From Lachnospiraceae bacterium (GTDB lineage: Bacteria; Bacillota; Clostridia; Lachnospirales; Lachnospiraceae), in assembly GCA_902363675.1 (NCBI GenBank), contig CABJAV010000001.1, forward strand, positions 124,001-188,000: 64,000 bases of DNA. Reading direction: 5' to 3'. Below, piece by piece: positions 1 to 8,516 of this stretch. Both the position numbers and the translations under genes were made by a program. Within the stretch, counting starts at the first letter, position 1; every line of letters starts with the position of its first letter. The notes under the pieces are model-generated. The model saw only the letters and a program-made list of their open reading frames with translations. It searched no databases and was not told the origin of the DNA.

Positions 1-1
1 G

Positions 2-115
2 GTGAAACCGACCGACTACGAGACGGTATTTGTCTTCTATGGAGACGAGGAGCGGGAAGAGGCAAAGGTTCCTTCCTGGGCGATAAAATTATATTTAGAC
101 AGTGATAACAGATAA
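2..115 (+). CDS. C-terminal end of a probable VWA-like protein (partial)
   Basis: Only the last 37 codons are in the window. The frame that stays open and ends at TAA (113-115) gives a tail reading VPSWAIKLYLDSDNR, preceded by an acidic stretch. A tail of this type (PxWAIK followed by a short hydrophobic strand) resembles the end of the VWA-like metallopeptidase/CobT-type proteins that often precede a MoxR-type ATPase. The next gene is such an ATPase, 12 bp downstream with its own AAAGGAG site, so the two probably form one operon. The assignment rests on a very short fragment and on context, so it is weak; the reading frame itself is more secure. Confidence 0.45.
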   Translation: MKPTDYETVFVFYGDEEREEAKVPSWAIKLYLDSDNR

Positions 116-127
116 AGGAGAGCATGC

Positions 128-1639
128 ATGAATATCAAACAGGCAAAGCAGGAGATTATAAATACGGTACAGGCATATTTGACGAAAGATGAGACCGGGG
201 AATATGCGATCCCCGTAGAGCGTCAGCGTCCGGTGCTTCTGATCGGACCACCTGGAATCGGAAAGACGGCAATCATGGAGCAGGTCGCAAGAGAGTGTAA
301 CATCAACCTGGTATCTTATACGATCACGCATCATACGAGACAGAGTGCCATCGGTCTGCCGTTTATTTCAAAGAAAAATTACGACGGAAATGAAATGTCG
401 GTGACGGAATATACGATGAGTGAGATCATCGCATCCATATACGATCAGATTGAAAAAAGCGGAATCAAAGAGGGCATTTTATTCCTTGACGAAATCAATT
501 GTGTATCGGAAACACTTGCACCGACAATGCTTCAGTTCCTGCAGTATAAGACGTTTGGCAATCATCGAGTACCGGATGGTTTTGTTATTGTTACCGCAGG
601 TAATCCGCCGGAATACAATAAATCCGTCCGTGATTTTGACATCGTAACCTATGACAGAGTAAAGCACATTTACATCGAAGAAGATTTTTCAGCATGGAAA
701 GAATATGCATACAAAGCACAGATTCATGGTGCGATATTGTCTTATCTGGAAATTAAGAAAAAGAATTTCTATTCGATTGTATCGGATCTGGATGGAAAGC
801 GTTTTGTGACGGCCAGAGGATGGGAAGATCTCTCACAGGTAATGAAAGTTTATGAACAATTACATCTCCCAATCAACTATGACTTTGTGGTACAATATTT
901 GCAGGATGATGAGATTGCGCAGGACTTTGCAAACTATTATGAACTCTACAATAAGTATAAAAATACATACCGGATTCCGGAGATTCTCGAGGGAGAAATT
1001 CCGGAGAATACGAACGCAATCAAGGATGCGCCGTTCGATGAAAAACTGAGTCTTCTCGGACTGCTTCTGGATCGACTGGGACAGGAATTCATTACTTATG
1101 TCAGAAGCAAAGCCGCACAGGAAGAACTGTTGCGGCAGCTGGGATATCTGCGCAGTGACCTGAAAGACAAAAGAGGACGGGGAACCGAGCTGTTGGAGCA
1201 GCAGATCTCGGCATATCAGGCGATGACTGACCACCGGAAGAAAGCAGGACTTGCCTCACGTGAGGAGCAGAAGGTATTCGCTATGACGGTACATGCCATG
1301 CAGGAATGCCTGACCCGTATGAACGCAGAGGGAACGGGAGATGCAAAGGCGGATTTCATGTGTGCGAAGACCTATTTTGATGCACAGGAAAATGCAAGAC
1401 AGATACAGATCAAAGATACCGGAAGACATCTGACGAACGCATTTGATTTCCTTTGCCGTGTGTTTGGTGAAGGACAGGAGCTGGTCATTTTTCTTTCGGA
1501 ACTTTCGGCGGGATATTACAGTCTGCAATATGTGACAGAATGTGGAAATGAGGCATATTACAAGTACAATCGTATGCTGCTGTTAAAGGATAGAGGAAAT
1601 GAACTCAAAGAAGAAGTAATGCAGTTATTAAGCTTATAG
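128..1639 (+). CDS. MoxR-like AAA+ ATPase
   Basis: A 503-residue cytosolic ATPase. The Walker A motif GPPGIGKTA lies near residues 40-48, Walker B LFLDEIN near 118-124, and a sensor-1-like TAGNPPEYN near 156-164. This is the arrangement of MoxR/CbbQ-type AAA+ proteins, which act as chaperones that load or activate partner proteins carrying VWA domains. The C-terminal ~250 residues are helical and I recognise no named domain in them. The ATG at 128 has AAAGGAG seven bases upstream. The gene follows a probable VWA-protein tail and runs, with an 8 bp gap, into a YhgE/Pip membrane protein. Family confidence is high; the substrate is unknown. Confidence 0.85.
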   Translation: MNIKQAKQEIINTVQAYLTKDETGEYAIPVERQRPVLLIGPPGIGKTAIMEQVARECNINLVSYTITHHTRQSAIGLPFISKKNYDGNEMSVTEYTMSEIIASIYDQIEKSGIKEGILFLDEINCVSETLAPTMLQFLQYKTFGNHRVPDGFVIVTAGNPPEYNKSVRDFDIVTYDRVKHIYIEEDFSAWKEYAYKAQIHGAILSYLEIKKKNFYSIVSDLDGKRFVTARGWEDLSQVMKVYEQLHLPINYDFVVQYLQDDEIAQDFANYYELYNKYKNTYRIPEILEGEIPENTNAIKDAPFDEKLSLLGLLLDRLGQEFITYVRSKAAQEELLRQLGYLRSDLKDKRGRGTELLEQQISAYQAMTDHRKKAGLASREEQKVFAMTVHAMQECLTRMNAEGTGDAKADFMCAKTYFDAQENARQIQIKDTGRHLTNAFDFLCRVFGEGQELVIFLSELSAGYYSLQYVTECGNEAYYKYNRMLLLKDRGNELKEEVMQLLSL

Positions 1640-1647
1640 GAGAACTT

Positions 1648-3777
1648 ATGGCTACAATCAGGAAAATTTTTAAATCAGATCTGTATGGTCTGTCCCACAA
1701 TTTTTTCGCACTGGTGATTGCGGTGGGCTTATGTATTCTGCCCGCTTTGTATGCATGGTTTAATATTTATGCGAACTGGGATCCGTATGCGAACACCGGC
1801 AATATCCGCATCGCGGTGGCCAATCTGGACGAAGGATGCACAGACCTGGATGGCGAGAATGCAAATATGGGGCAGGAGATTGTAGAACAGCTCAAACAAA
1901 AGGACAATATCGGATGGGTCTTTGTCGATAGCACAAAGGACGCGGTCGACCGGGTAAAATCCGGGGACTGCTATGCGGCAGTCGTGATCGATCCGGAGTT
2001 TTCCTATGGGCTGTACAATGCGCTCATGGATAATATCTCCCAGCCGAAGATTACCTATTATGAAAATGAAAAAAAGAATGCCGTAGCGACAAAAATTACA
2101 GATACCGCGGTATCTACGCTGCAGAGCACAATCAATCAGTCGTTTGTAAAAGTTGTGACGGAAAAAATCTTTACCCGGACGAATGATCTGCAGGCATCCC
2201 TCAAAGATGAGAACGCTGTGGATGCTTTTATTGAAAAGCTTGAGACGGTACAGGGGTATCTTCAGGACTATGACAAGATGATTACCTCATTTCTTGCCGG
2301 AAATGAACTGGTCACAAAATCGGCAGATGATACGAACAAGAATCTTGCAGCAGGACAGGAGATGATACAATCCGGAATTGACAGCATGGAAGACGGAAAG
2401 CAGAATCTTAAGACTTCGAAAACTTCATTTGCTGCTTTTTCAAAGAAAGTGACACAATCATTAAATAAAATCCAGCAGACAATCAATACGATCGATACAC
2501 ATATTTCCGCTGCCAATCTGGACAAGCAGATTAACACACTGGCAAAAGATGTAACGATCATTCAGGAAGATGCGAAAGATCTGTCGGTACAGTTACAGAG
2601 TCTCAGCGATTATTTAAAAACGGTACAGGGAGATTCCAAGTCTTTGGAAAATACCATTGATACGGTAAATAAGCTGCAGACAATGGCAGATAATATTGCA
2701 GATATTCCGGGCGTGGATGAGAATGCATCGGATGCTAAGAAGACGATTTCTGCTACGCAGCGTACGTTGAAAAATTATTCCGATACGATAGAAAACATCA
2801 ATACATTATTTGCACAGCAGATATCTCCGCAGGTGCAGGGAATGCTGGATGATATGGCGGATGTACTTGAGAGTACCGAAGGCCTTTTGCAGAATCTCAG
2901 CGGAACTTTAGATGGAATGAAAGATATTTTCGACGGTGTGGATACAACACTTGGCACACTAAATACAAGTCTTACCCAGTTGCAGGAAGTATTGGAACAG
3001 ACCAGCGGAAAAATCGGAAAAACACTGGATAAATTAAAGAATGCTTCGGATAGTGAGCAGATGGATATTATTATGAATCTTCTCGCCGGAGATCCGGATA
3101 CTTACGGAGATTTCTTTTCCCAGCCGGTAAAAGTAAATGAACATTATATGTATGAGATCGCAAATTACGGATCCGGAGTAGCACCGTTTTACACAGTACT
3201 TGCAATCTGGGTGGGTATGACGATTCTCGTATCGCTTTTGAAAGTACATGTAGATAAAAAGGATTTCCCGAAGGCAAAACCGTATCAGTATTTCTTTGGC
3301 CGCTATCTGTTATTCCTTCTGTTGTCTGAAATTCAGGCAATGATCATTGTGGCAGGCGATCTGTATATATTCGGGGTACAGTGTAAACATCCGGGCGCGA
3401 TGTTTTTGACGGCAGCAGTCACAAGCTTTACATTTTCGATACTGATCTATGCGCTTACGATTTCTTTTGGCGATATTGGAAAAGCGCTGGCAGTCGTGAT
3501 CATGGTATTGCAGATTGCAGGTTCCGGTGGAACTTATCCGATCGAGGCTCTGCCGCGGTTTTTCCGTTCGGTATATATCTTTTTCCCGTTTCCGTATGCA
3601 ATCAATGGTATGCGTGAATGCATCGGAGGAATGTATCATCAGGATCTGACCATTGATCTTTTGAAACTGTTGATTTTTGCGGCGGCAGGCTTGTTTATCG
3701 GACTGGTTGTGCGTATTCCGTTTATCGGATTAAATCACTTCATTGAAAAACGAATGGAAGATACAAAAATGCTTTAA
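1648..3777 (+). CDS. YhgE/Pip-family membrane protein, first copy
   Basis: A 709-residue protein with the YhgE/Pip layout. One N-terminal membrane helix (about residues 18-40) is followed by the family hallmark PALYAWFNIYANWDPY. A long extracytoplasmic coiled-coil region rich in DxxxxL repeats spans about 190-480, and a C-terminal block of about five membrane helices (about 515-700) resembles an ABC-2 permease. The family includes phage infection protein (Pip) and the type VII secretion component EsaA; most members have no known biochemical role. It starts 8 bp after the ATPase gene and is followed by a small membrane protein and a second YhgE/Pip gene, which suggests a paired or heteromeric complex. 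No ATPase of the ABC type is adjacent. Confidence 0.85.
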   Translation: MATIRKIFKSDLYGLSHNFFALVIAVGLCILPALYAWFNIYANWDPYANTGNIRIAVANLDEGCTDLDGENANMGQEIVEQLKQKDNIGWVFVDSTKDAVDRVKSGDCYAAVVIDPEFSYGLYNALMDNISQPKITYYENEKKNAVATKITDTAVSTLQSTINQSFVKVVTEKIFTRTNDLQASLKDENAVDAFIEKLETVQGYLQDYDKMITSFLAGNELVTKSADDTNKNLAAGQEMIQSGIDSMEDGKQNLKTSKTSFAAFSKKVTQSLNKIQQTINTIDTHISAANLDKQINTLAKDVTIIQEDAKDLSVQLQSLSDYLKTVQGDSKSLENTIDTVNKLQTMADNIADIPGVDENASDAKKTISATQRTLKNYSDTIENINTLFAQQISPQVQGMLDDMADVLESTEGLLQNLSGTLDGMKDIFDGVDTTLGTLNTSLTQLQEVLEQTSGKIGKTLDKLKNASDSEQMDIIMNLLAGDPDTYGDFFSQPVKVNEHYMYEIANYGSGVAPFYTVLAIWVGMTILVSLLKVHVDKKDFPKAKPYQYFFGRYLLFLLLSEIQAMIIVAGDLYIFGVQCKHPGAMFLTAAVTSFTFSILIYALTISFGDIGKALAVVIMVLQIAGSGGTYPIEALPRFFRSVYIFFPFPYAINGMRECIGGMYHQDLTIDLLKLLIFAAAGLFIGLVVRIPFIGLNHFIEKRMEDTKML

Positions 3778-3793
3778 GATGGAGGTCTTATAT

Positions 3794-4270
3794 TTGGAAA
3801 CAGATAAGCAAAAATTGGAAAAACTTGAAAATCTCTATGAAATGGTCATGGATTTTGAAAAAAAAAGCCACGAGAAAAATCAGAAGCGTATCAGGATTGG
3901 ATTGCGTTGTCTGTATATTATTCCGGCTATTTTTCTGTTCCTTCTTATGGTGATGAAAAGTTCAAAGATTATTTTTCTGGCGCTTTGGATCATAAGTCTG
4001 TTTATTCTGGCTGTCTATCTGATCGTTGTGGAATATATGGACTATAATTTACAGAATCATATCAATAAGCTTGAAGGAAAGAAGAATGGGAAAGTGGACA
4101 GTCTGATTGAGATGGACCGTTTTGAAAAAAATGTGGACCGTTTTGAGGAAAAAGCCGGCATGATTGAAAAAGCTGTGGATAATGCCGTCGATCGTGTCAC
4201 AAGTACCGCAAAAGAAATGATGCTTCGCGCAGCAGAAAAAACGGAGGAGACAGATGATAAAAATATTTAG
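3794..4270 (+). CDS. Small membrane protein between two YhgE/Pip genes
   Basis: I do not recognise a family. Reading from TTG 3794 gives 158 residues: a charged N-terminus, two closely spaced hydrophobic helices (about residues 37-85), then a charged, probably coiled-coil C-terminus with repeated DRFE and Lys/Glu heptads. The TTG start is chosen because GGAGG at 3781-3785 sits eight bases upstream. An in-frame ATG at 3743 lies inside the previous gene and the ATG at 3779 overlaps the ribosome binding site. It overlaps the next YhgE/Pip gene by 17 bp, so translation is probably coupled. The location suggests an accessory subunit of the flanking proteins; this is inference. Confidence 0.7.
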   Translation: METDKQKLEKLENLYEMVMDFEKKSHEKNQKRIRIGLRCLYIIPAIFLFLLMVMKSSKIIFLALWIISLFILAVYLIVVEYMDYNLQNHINKLEGKKNGKVDSLIEMDRFEKNVDRFEEKAGMIEKAVDNAVDRVTSTAKEMMLRAAEKTEETDDKNI

Positions 4271-6371
4271 AGTGTTCCTTTCTGATATGCGGCGGATGCG
4301 TTCAAATGTCGTAGCGATTGTCATTGTCATGGGACTGTCAATTATTCCGGCTTTGTACGCATGGTTTAATATTATGTCCAACTGGAATCCATACGGAGAA
4401 TCTGCAACTTCCCAGATGAAGATTGGGGTATGTTCCGAGGATACAGGTGTTACGATCGGTTCACTGGAGTTGAATATCGGGGACAAGATGATTGACGGTC
4501 TGAAAGAAAATACGACGATTGGTTGGGTATTTGATGATTCAAAGGACAAAACATTAGAGGGCGTTCGAAGTGGAGAATACTATGCGGCATTGATCGTGCC
4601 GAAAGATTTCACGGAGAAAATGATCAGTTTCCTCGGTGGTGATCCGGTCAATCCGGCGATTGACTATTACGAGAACAGCAAAAAAAATGCCATAGCGACC
4701 AAAATTACATCTAAAGCAAAGACGGCAGTGCAGGAGCAGATCAATACGACATTTGTAAGCACGCTTACACAGGTGCTGACGGAATCGGGAGAGATGCTTT
4801 CCCAGACAGATGAGAATGGCGTGGATATTGTTTCGGTTACTACGGATAAGCTGGATGGCATTGATAAAAATCTTCAGACATATGTAGATATTTTAAATAC
4901 ATTTTCGCTGGTGACCGGGTCGGCATCGGATCTTGCGGATTCCGCACAGACACTGATTTTGAATACGCAGGGACTTTTTAACAGCAGTCAGGACACGGTC
5001 TCAAGTATGCAGAATAGCGTCTTGTCCGGGGCACAGACTGCAGATACGGTGTCATCACTGATCAGTATCAGTCTCGACTCCATGGATCAGGATTTGAGTG
5101 TGCTTGACGAGCAGGTGGATGGTCTTTCGGAAGGAGATACTTACAGTACGGTGCAGAATTCTACCGAATCAGTAAAAAAAGTGACGGGTTCTACACTTAC
5201 CGTTTTAAAAGATGTTCTTGGGGAGACTGACAAGAAACTTTCGGCAGTAGACAAAAGTTATAAGCAGCTGGAAAAGGATCTTAAAACCTTCAAAAAAGAC
5301 GGAAAAGTCACGGCACAGAATCTCCGACATCTGAAAAATACATTAAAACTTGACATTAAGGATTGCAAGGATAGTCTTCGGGAAATTCGAAACAGCTTTA
5401 CCTATTCCATTAATCCGAATGTCAGTAAGACAATTTTAAATATTGAAAAATCACTGATTCAGACAGGGGCAATGCTTAACAATGTGGAGGGATGCTTTGG
5501 GGACATCAGCAATGCATTGGAAGCATATAAGACAACATTAGATTCAGGAACGGATGATATTAAAGCAACGAAAGATTATGTTGCTGGTATTCAGAAAGAC
5601 ATCCGTAAATTGTCAAAAAGCCTCAAAGCGCTTTCCGGGAATGATCAGTATAATGAAATGATTGAAGTGTTAAAAACGGATCCGCAGATGATTGCGCAGT
5701 TTGTTGCCTCACCGGTTGCCATGGAAACAGAAGCAATTTATCCAATCAGAACATACGGATCGGCAATGGCACCGTTCTACACGATACTGGCAATCTGGGT
5801 CGGCGCACTGATCCTAGTGGCGCTCATTCATGTGGAAGTCAGGAGGGAGGACGACTTAAAAGAGGTTCGTTCCCTGCATGCATTCTTTGGAAGATATATT
5901 ACATTTTTTCTGATCGGACAGATTCAGGCAGCGATTACCGTACTGGGGGATTTGTTCTATATTAATATCCAGTGTCCGCATCCATTTTTGTTCTGGCTGG
6001 CAGCAGCGGCAAGCAGCTTTGTATTTACGCTTTTTATTTATTCCCTGACTGTTGCGATGGGAAATGTCGGAGAGGCAATCGCAGTTGTCGTTATGGTCAT
6101 TCAGGTTGCAGGTGCCGGTGGAACATTCCCTATCGAAGTCCTGCCAACAGTATATCAGATGATATACAAATTCCTGCCATTTACTTATTGCATGAATGCA
6201 TTGCGTGAGTGCGTGGGCGGCATGTACCGGAATGATTACTGGAAGGACTTGCGGACGCTTGGCATTTATGTATTGGTTTCTCTCTTTATCGGACTGGTTG
6301 TTGCGATTCCGTTCCGTAAACTGAACAAAAAAATTGAACATAGCAAAGAAAAATCAAAAGTAATGTTATAA
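4254..6371 (+). CDS. YhgE/Pip-family membrane protein, second copy
   Basis: A 705-residue paralogue of the protein at 1648-3777 with the same plan. One N-terminal helix precedes PALYAWFNIMSNWNPY; a long periplasm-type coiled-coil segment follows; about five C-terminal helices begin near residue 500 (SAMAPFYTILAIWVGAL). The two proteins align closely at both ends (for example YGSGVAPFYTVLAIWVG against YGSAMAPFYTILAIWVG) and diverge in the middle. The ATG at 4254 has GGAGG six bases upstream, inside the preceding gene. It is the last gene of the operon. The duplicated architecture suggests a heterodimer or parallel roles in envelope biology; the function is not established. Confidence 0.85.
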   Translation: MIKIFRVFLSDMRRMRSNVVAIVIVMGLSIIPALYAWFNIMSNWNPYGESATSQMKIGVCSEDTGVTIGSLELNIGDKMIDGLKENTTIGWVFDDSKDKTLEGVRSGEYYAALIVPKDFTEKMISFLGGDPVNPAIDYYENSKKNAIATKITSKAKTAVQEQINTTFVSTLTQVLTESGEMLSQTDENGVDIVSVTTDKLDGIDKNLQTYVDILNTFSLVTGSASDLADSAQTLILNTQGLFNSSQDTVSSMQNSVLSGAQTADTVSSLISISLDSMDQDLSVLDEQVDGLSEGDTYSTVQNSTESVKKVTGSTLTVLKDVLGETDKKLSAVDKSYKQLEKDLKTFKKDGKVTAQNLRHLKNTLKLDIKDCKDSLREIRNSFTYSINPNVSKTILNIEKSLIQTGAMLNNVEGCFGDISNALEAYKTTLDSGTDDIKATKDYVAGIQKDIRKLSKSLKALSGNDQYNEMIEVLKTDPQMIAQFVASPVAMETEAIYPIRTYGSAMAPFYTILAIWVGALILVALIHVEVRREDDLKEVRSLHAFFGRYITFFLIGQIQAAITVLGDLFYINIQCPHPFLFWLAAAASSFVFTLFIYSLTVAMGNVGEAIAVVVMVIQVAGAGGTFPIEVLPTVYQMIYKFLPFTYCMNALRECVGGMYRNDYWKDLRTLGIYVLVSLFIGLVVAIPFRKLNKKIEHSKEKSKVML

Positions 6372-6374
6372 AGT

Positions 6375-6422
6375 TATAGGTTCTATAAAAATTTTTAATG
6401 GGAAAATTTTTGTGGAACTATA
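6375..6422. repeat. Imperfect inverted repeat between YhgE/Pip gene and ilvE
   Basis: The arms TATAGGTTC and GAACTATA enclose two further complementary A/T tracts, giving a stem of about 20 bp with a few mismatches and a four-base loop near 6397-6402. It begins four bases after the stop codon of the YhgE/Pip gene and its right arm runs into the -35 box of the ilvE promoter. It has no clear run of T after it on the + strand, so it could be a weak terminator, an operator, or both. Confidence 0.5.
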
Positions 6423-6449
6423 GACAAATGAAAAATATTGTACTAGAAT
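6421..6449 (+). promoter_or_regulatory. Predicted sigma-A promoter for ilvE with hairpin leader
   Basis: TAGACA (6421-6426) and TAGAAT (6444-6449) are separated by 17 bp. Transcription should start near 6457, leaving a leader of about 95 bases before ilvE. The leader holds a perfect 6-bp hairpin, AGTGTT-tcat-AACACT (6472-6487). I looked for a T-box consensus and did not find one. Confidence 0.5.
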
Positions 6450-6552
6450 GATTTCAATTAATAGCAAACCCAGTGTTTCATAACACTAAGTTATAGAGTG
6501 CTGGATTCGTAACAAGTCATTTCAAAGTGACAGAATTGGAGGAGAAATAGAA

Positions 6553-7578
6553 ATGGAAAAAAAGAATCTTGATTGGGCCAATCTTGGATTTGGCTATATG
6601 ACTACAGATTACCGTTACGTATCCAATTACAAAGACGGCAAATGGGATGATGGAGCAATTGTCACAGATGCAAATGTAACATTAAATGAGTGTGCCGGTG
6701 TATTTCAGTATTCACAGTCTTGTTTCGAAGGGCTGAAAGCATATACCACTGAAGATGGACATATCGTATGTTTCCGTCCGGACTTAAACGCAGCAAGAAT
6801 GAAAGATTCCTGTGAGAGACTTGAGATGCCGGTATTCCCGGAGGATCGTTTTGTAGAGGCTGTAGAGCAGGTTGTTAAGGCAAATGCAGCATGGGTACCT
6901 CCATTCGGTTCCGGAGCAACACTTTACATCCGTCCATATATGATCGCAACAAATGCAGTCATCGGTGTAAAGCCGGCAGATGAGTATCAGTTCCGTATCC
7001 TGGTTACACCAGTTGGACCATACTTCAAGGGTGGCGCTAAGCCAATTACAATCCGTGTTTCTGATTTTGACCGTGCAGCACCTCATGGAACCGGACATAT
7101 CAAGGCTGGATTGAACTATGCAATGAGCTTACATGCAATCGTAGATGCACACAAGCAGGGATTTGCTGAGAACCTGTATCTCGATCCTGCAACAAGAACT
7201 TATGTTGAGGAGACAGGTGGAGCAAACTTCCTTTTCATTACAAAAGACGGAAAGTTCGTAACACCAAAGTCAGACAGTATTTTACCATCCATCACAAGAA
7301 GATCCCTGATGGTTGTTGCTGAGAAGTACCTGAACATGCCGGTAGAGCACAGACAGGTTAAATTCTCTGAGGTACCTGATTTCGCAGAGTGTGGACTTTG
7401 CGGTACAGCAGCAGTTATTTCTCCAATCGGAAAGATTGTAGATCACGGCAAGGAAATCTGTTTCCCGAGTGGAATGGAAGAAATGGGACCATACACAAAG
7501 AAGCTTCGTGAGACACTGACCGGAATCCAGATGGGTGAGATCGAAGGACCAGAAGGATGGGTTCACAAAATTATGTAA
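6553..7578 (+). CDS. ilvE: Branched-chain amino acid aminotransferase
   Basis: A 341-residue fold-type IV PLP enzyme that interconverts leucine, isoleucine and valine with their 2-oxo acids using glutamate/2-oxoglutarate. The length and sequence match the class of IlvE with the N-terminal signature LGFGYMTTDYRYVSNY. The PLP lysine is in GTGHIKAGLNYA (near residue 190) and the family motif YVEETGGANFLF follows. GGAGGAG lies about nine bases before the ATG. It is flanked by its own promoter and by a strong terminator, so it looks monocistronic. No other branched-chain genes are nearby. Confidence 0.95.
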   Translation: MEKKNLDWANLGFGYMTTDYRYVSNYKDGKWDDGAIVTDANVTLNECAGVFQYSQSCFEGLKAYTTEDGHIVCFRPDLNAARMKDSCERLEMPVFPEDRFVEAVEQVVKANAAWVPPFGSGATLYIRPYMIATNAVIGVKPADEYQFRILVTPVGPYFKGGAKPITIRVSDFDRAAPHGTGHIKAGLNYAMSLHAIVDAHKQGFAENLYLDPATRTYVEETGGANFLFITKDGKFVTPKSDSILPSITRRSLMVVAEKYLNMPVEHRQVKFSEVPDFAECGLCGTAAVISPIGKIVDHGKEICFPSGMEEMGPYTKKLRETLTGIQMGEIEGPEGWVHKIM

Positions 7579-7621
7579 GATGCATATATATATGTATTCT
7601 TAAAATATGAAGGAAATCAAA

Positions 7622-7648
7622 AGAGATGTCGCAAGACATCTCTTTTTT
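7622..7648 (+). terminator. Rho-independent terminator after ilvE
   Basis: A perfect 9-bp stem AGAGATGTC/GACATCTCT with loop GCAA is followed by a run of six T. It closes the ilvE transcript. Confidence 0.9.
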
Positions 7649-7728
7649 GTGGTACAATGGAGGTATCGTATATTTATACAACTACGCAAAAATACACCGG
7701 AATACAACGAACAAAAAGGAGAACTTCC

Positions 7729-8454
7729 TTGACAGACGCACAGAGAAGATCAAAGGCGCGCAGCGCCTACCAGAAAGCAAAACGAAAAAAACAACTGCAC
7801 AACCGCATTTTTATTATAATCCTGATTGCTGTTGTAGTTTTGATTGCAATCGGAGCGATTGTGCGAATACGGCACAACCATGCAAAGACAACTTATGTGA
7901 AAGCAGACCAGATTACAGATACATTGTACAATGATAACCGTCCGGATCTGGACGTGGAATTACTTCCGGTCAACGATTACTCAAGACCTGGACGCGCATT
8001 GGAGAAAGTGAATGGAATTGTGGTTCATTATACGGCAAACCCGGGAACGACGGCGCAACAGAACAGGAATTATTTCGCGGGATTGGCGGAGTCTCATATT
8101 ACCCATGCAAGCAGTCATTTTGTGATTGGGCTGGAGGGAGAAATCGTACAGTGTATTCCGTGCGATGAGATTGCATATGCATCCAATGATCGTAATTCTG
8201 ATACGATTGCGATTGAGTGCTGCATTCCTGATGATACGGGCAAATTCAATGACCAGACCTATCAGTCACTGGTGCAGCTTGTGACATGGCTTATGGGAAG
8301 ATATGATCTTGGTGTGGAAGATGTCATAAGACATTATGATGTGACGGGAAAGAATTGTCCGAAGTACTTTGTGGAGCACACTGAAGCATGGGATGCTTTC
8401 AAGCAGGATCTGGTGACATATATCCAGCAGCATGGTGTCAAAAAAGAGTCGTAG
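7729..8454 (+). CDS. Membrane-anchored N-acetylmuramoyl-L-alanine amidase-like protein
   Basis: A 241-residue protein: a basic cytoplasmic N-terminus, one membrane helix (IFIIILIAVVVLIAIGAIV, about residues 26-44), then an amidase_2/PGRP-type domain. Recognisable parts are NGIVVHYTANPG with the first zinc histidine, SSHFVIGLEGEIVQC, and RHYDVTGKNCPKYF with the second histidine and the Lys/Cys region. The family cleaves the amide between muramic acid and L-alanine in peptidoglycan. I start at TTG 7729 because AAAAAGGAG lies just upstream; an in-frame ATG at 7657 adds 24 residues but has no site and sits close to the preceding terminator. Likely acts at the outer face of the membrane in wall turnover. 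Confidence 0.8.
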   Translation: MTDAQRRSKARSAYQKAKRKKQLHNRIFIIILIAVVVLIAIGAIVRIRHNHAKTTYVKADQITDTLYNDNRPDLDVELLPVNDYSRPGRALEKVNGIVVHYTANPGTTAQQNRNYFAGLAESHITHASSHFVIGLEGEIVQCIPCDEIAYASNDRNSDTIAIECCIPDDTGKFNDQTYQSLVQLVTWLMGRYDLGVEDVIRHYDVTGKNCPKYFVEHTEAWDAFKQDLVTYIQQHGVKKES

Positions 8455-8456
8455 TC

Positions 8457-8485
8457 TTGTAAAACACGAAAAAATAAATTAAAAT
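8457..8485 (+). promoter_or_regulatory. Predicted promoter for the 8517 gene
   Basis: TTGTAA (8457-8462) and TAAAAT (8480-8485) are spaced 17 bp apart, just after the amidase stop codon. The start TTG at 8517 follows with AAAGGAG. The boxes are imperfect and the area is A-rich, so this is tentative. Confidence 0.35.
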
Positions 8486-8516
8486 AGGAATAACTTAGAT
8501 ATAAAGGAGTATTTCT

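Noticed and set aside
3743..3793. Earlier ATG start for the small protein between the YhgE/Pip genes
   Set aside because: It lies inside the preceding gene without a ribosome site; TTG 3794 has GGAGG at correct spacing.
6457..6552. T-box leader upstream of ilvE
   Set aside because: The conserved T-box sequence and a following terminator are absent; only a short hairpin is present.
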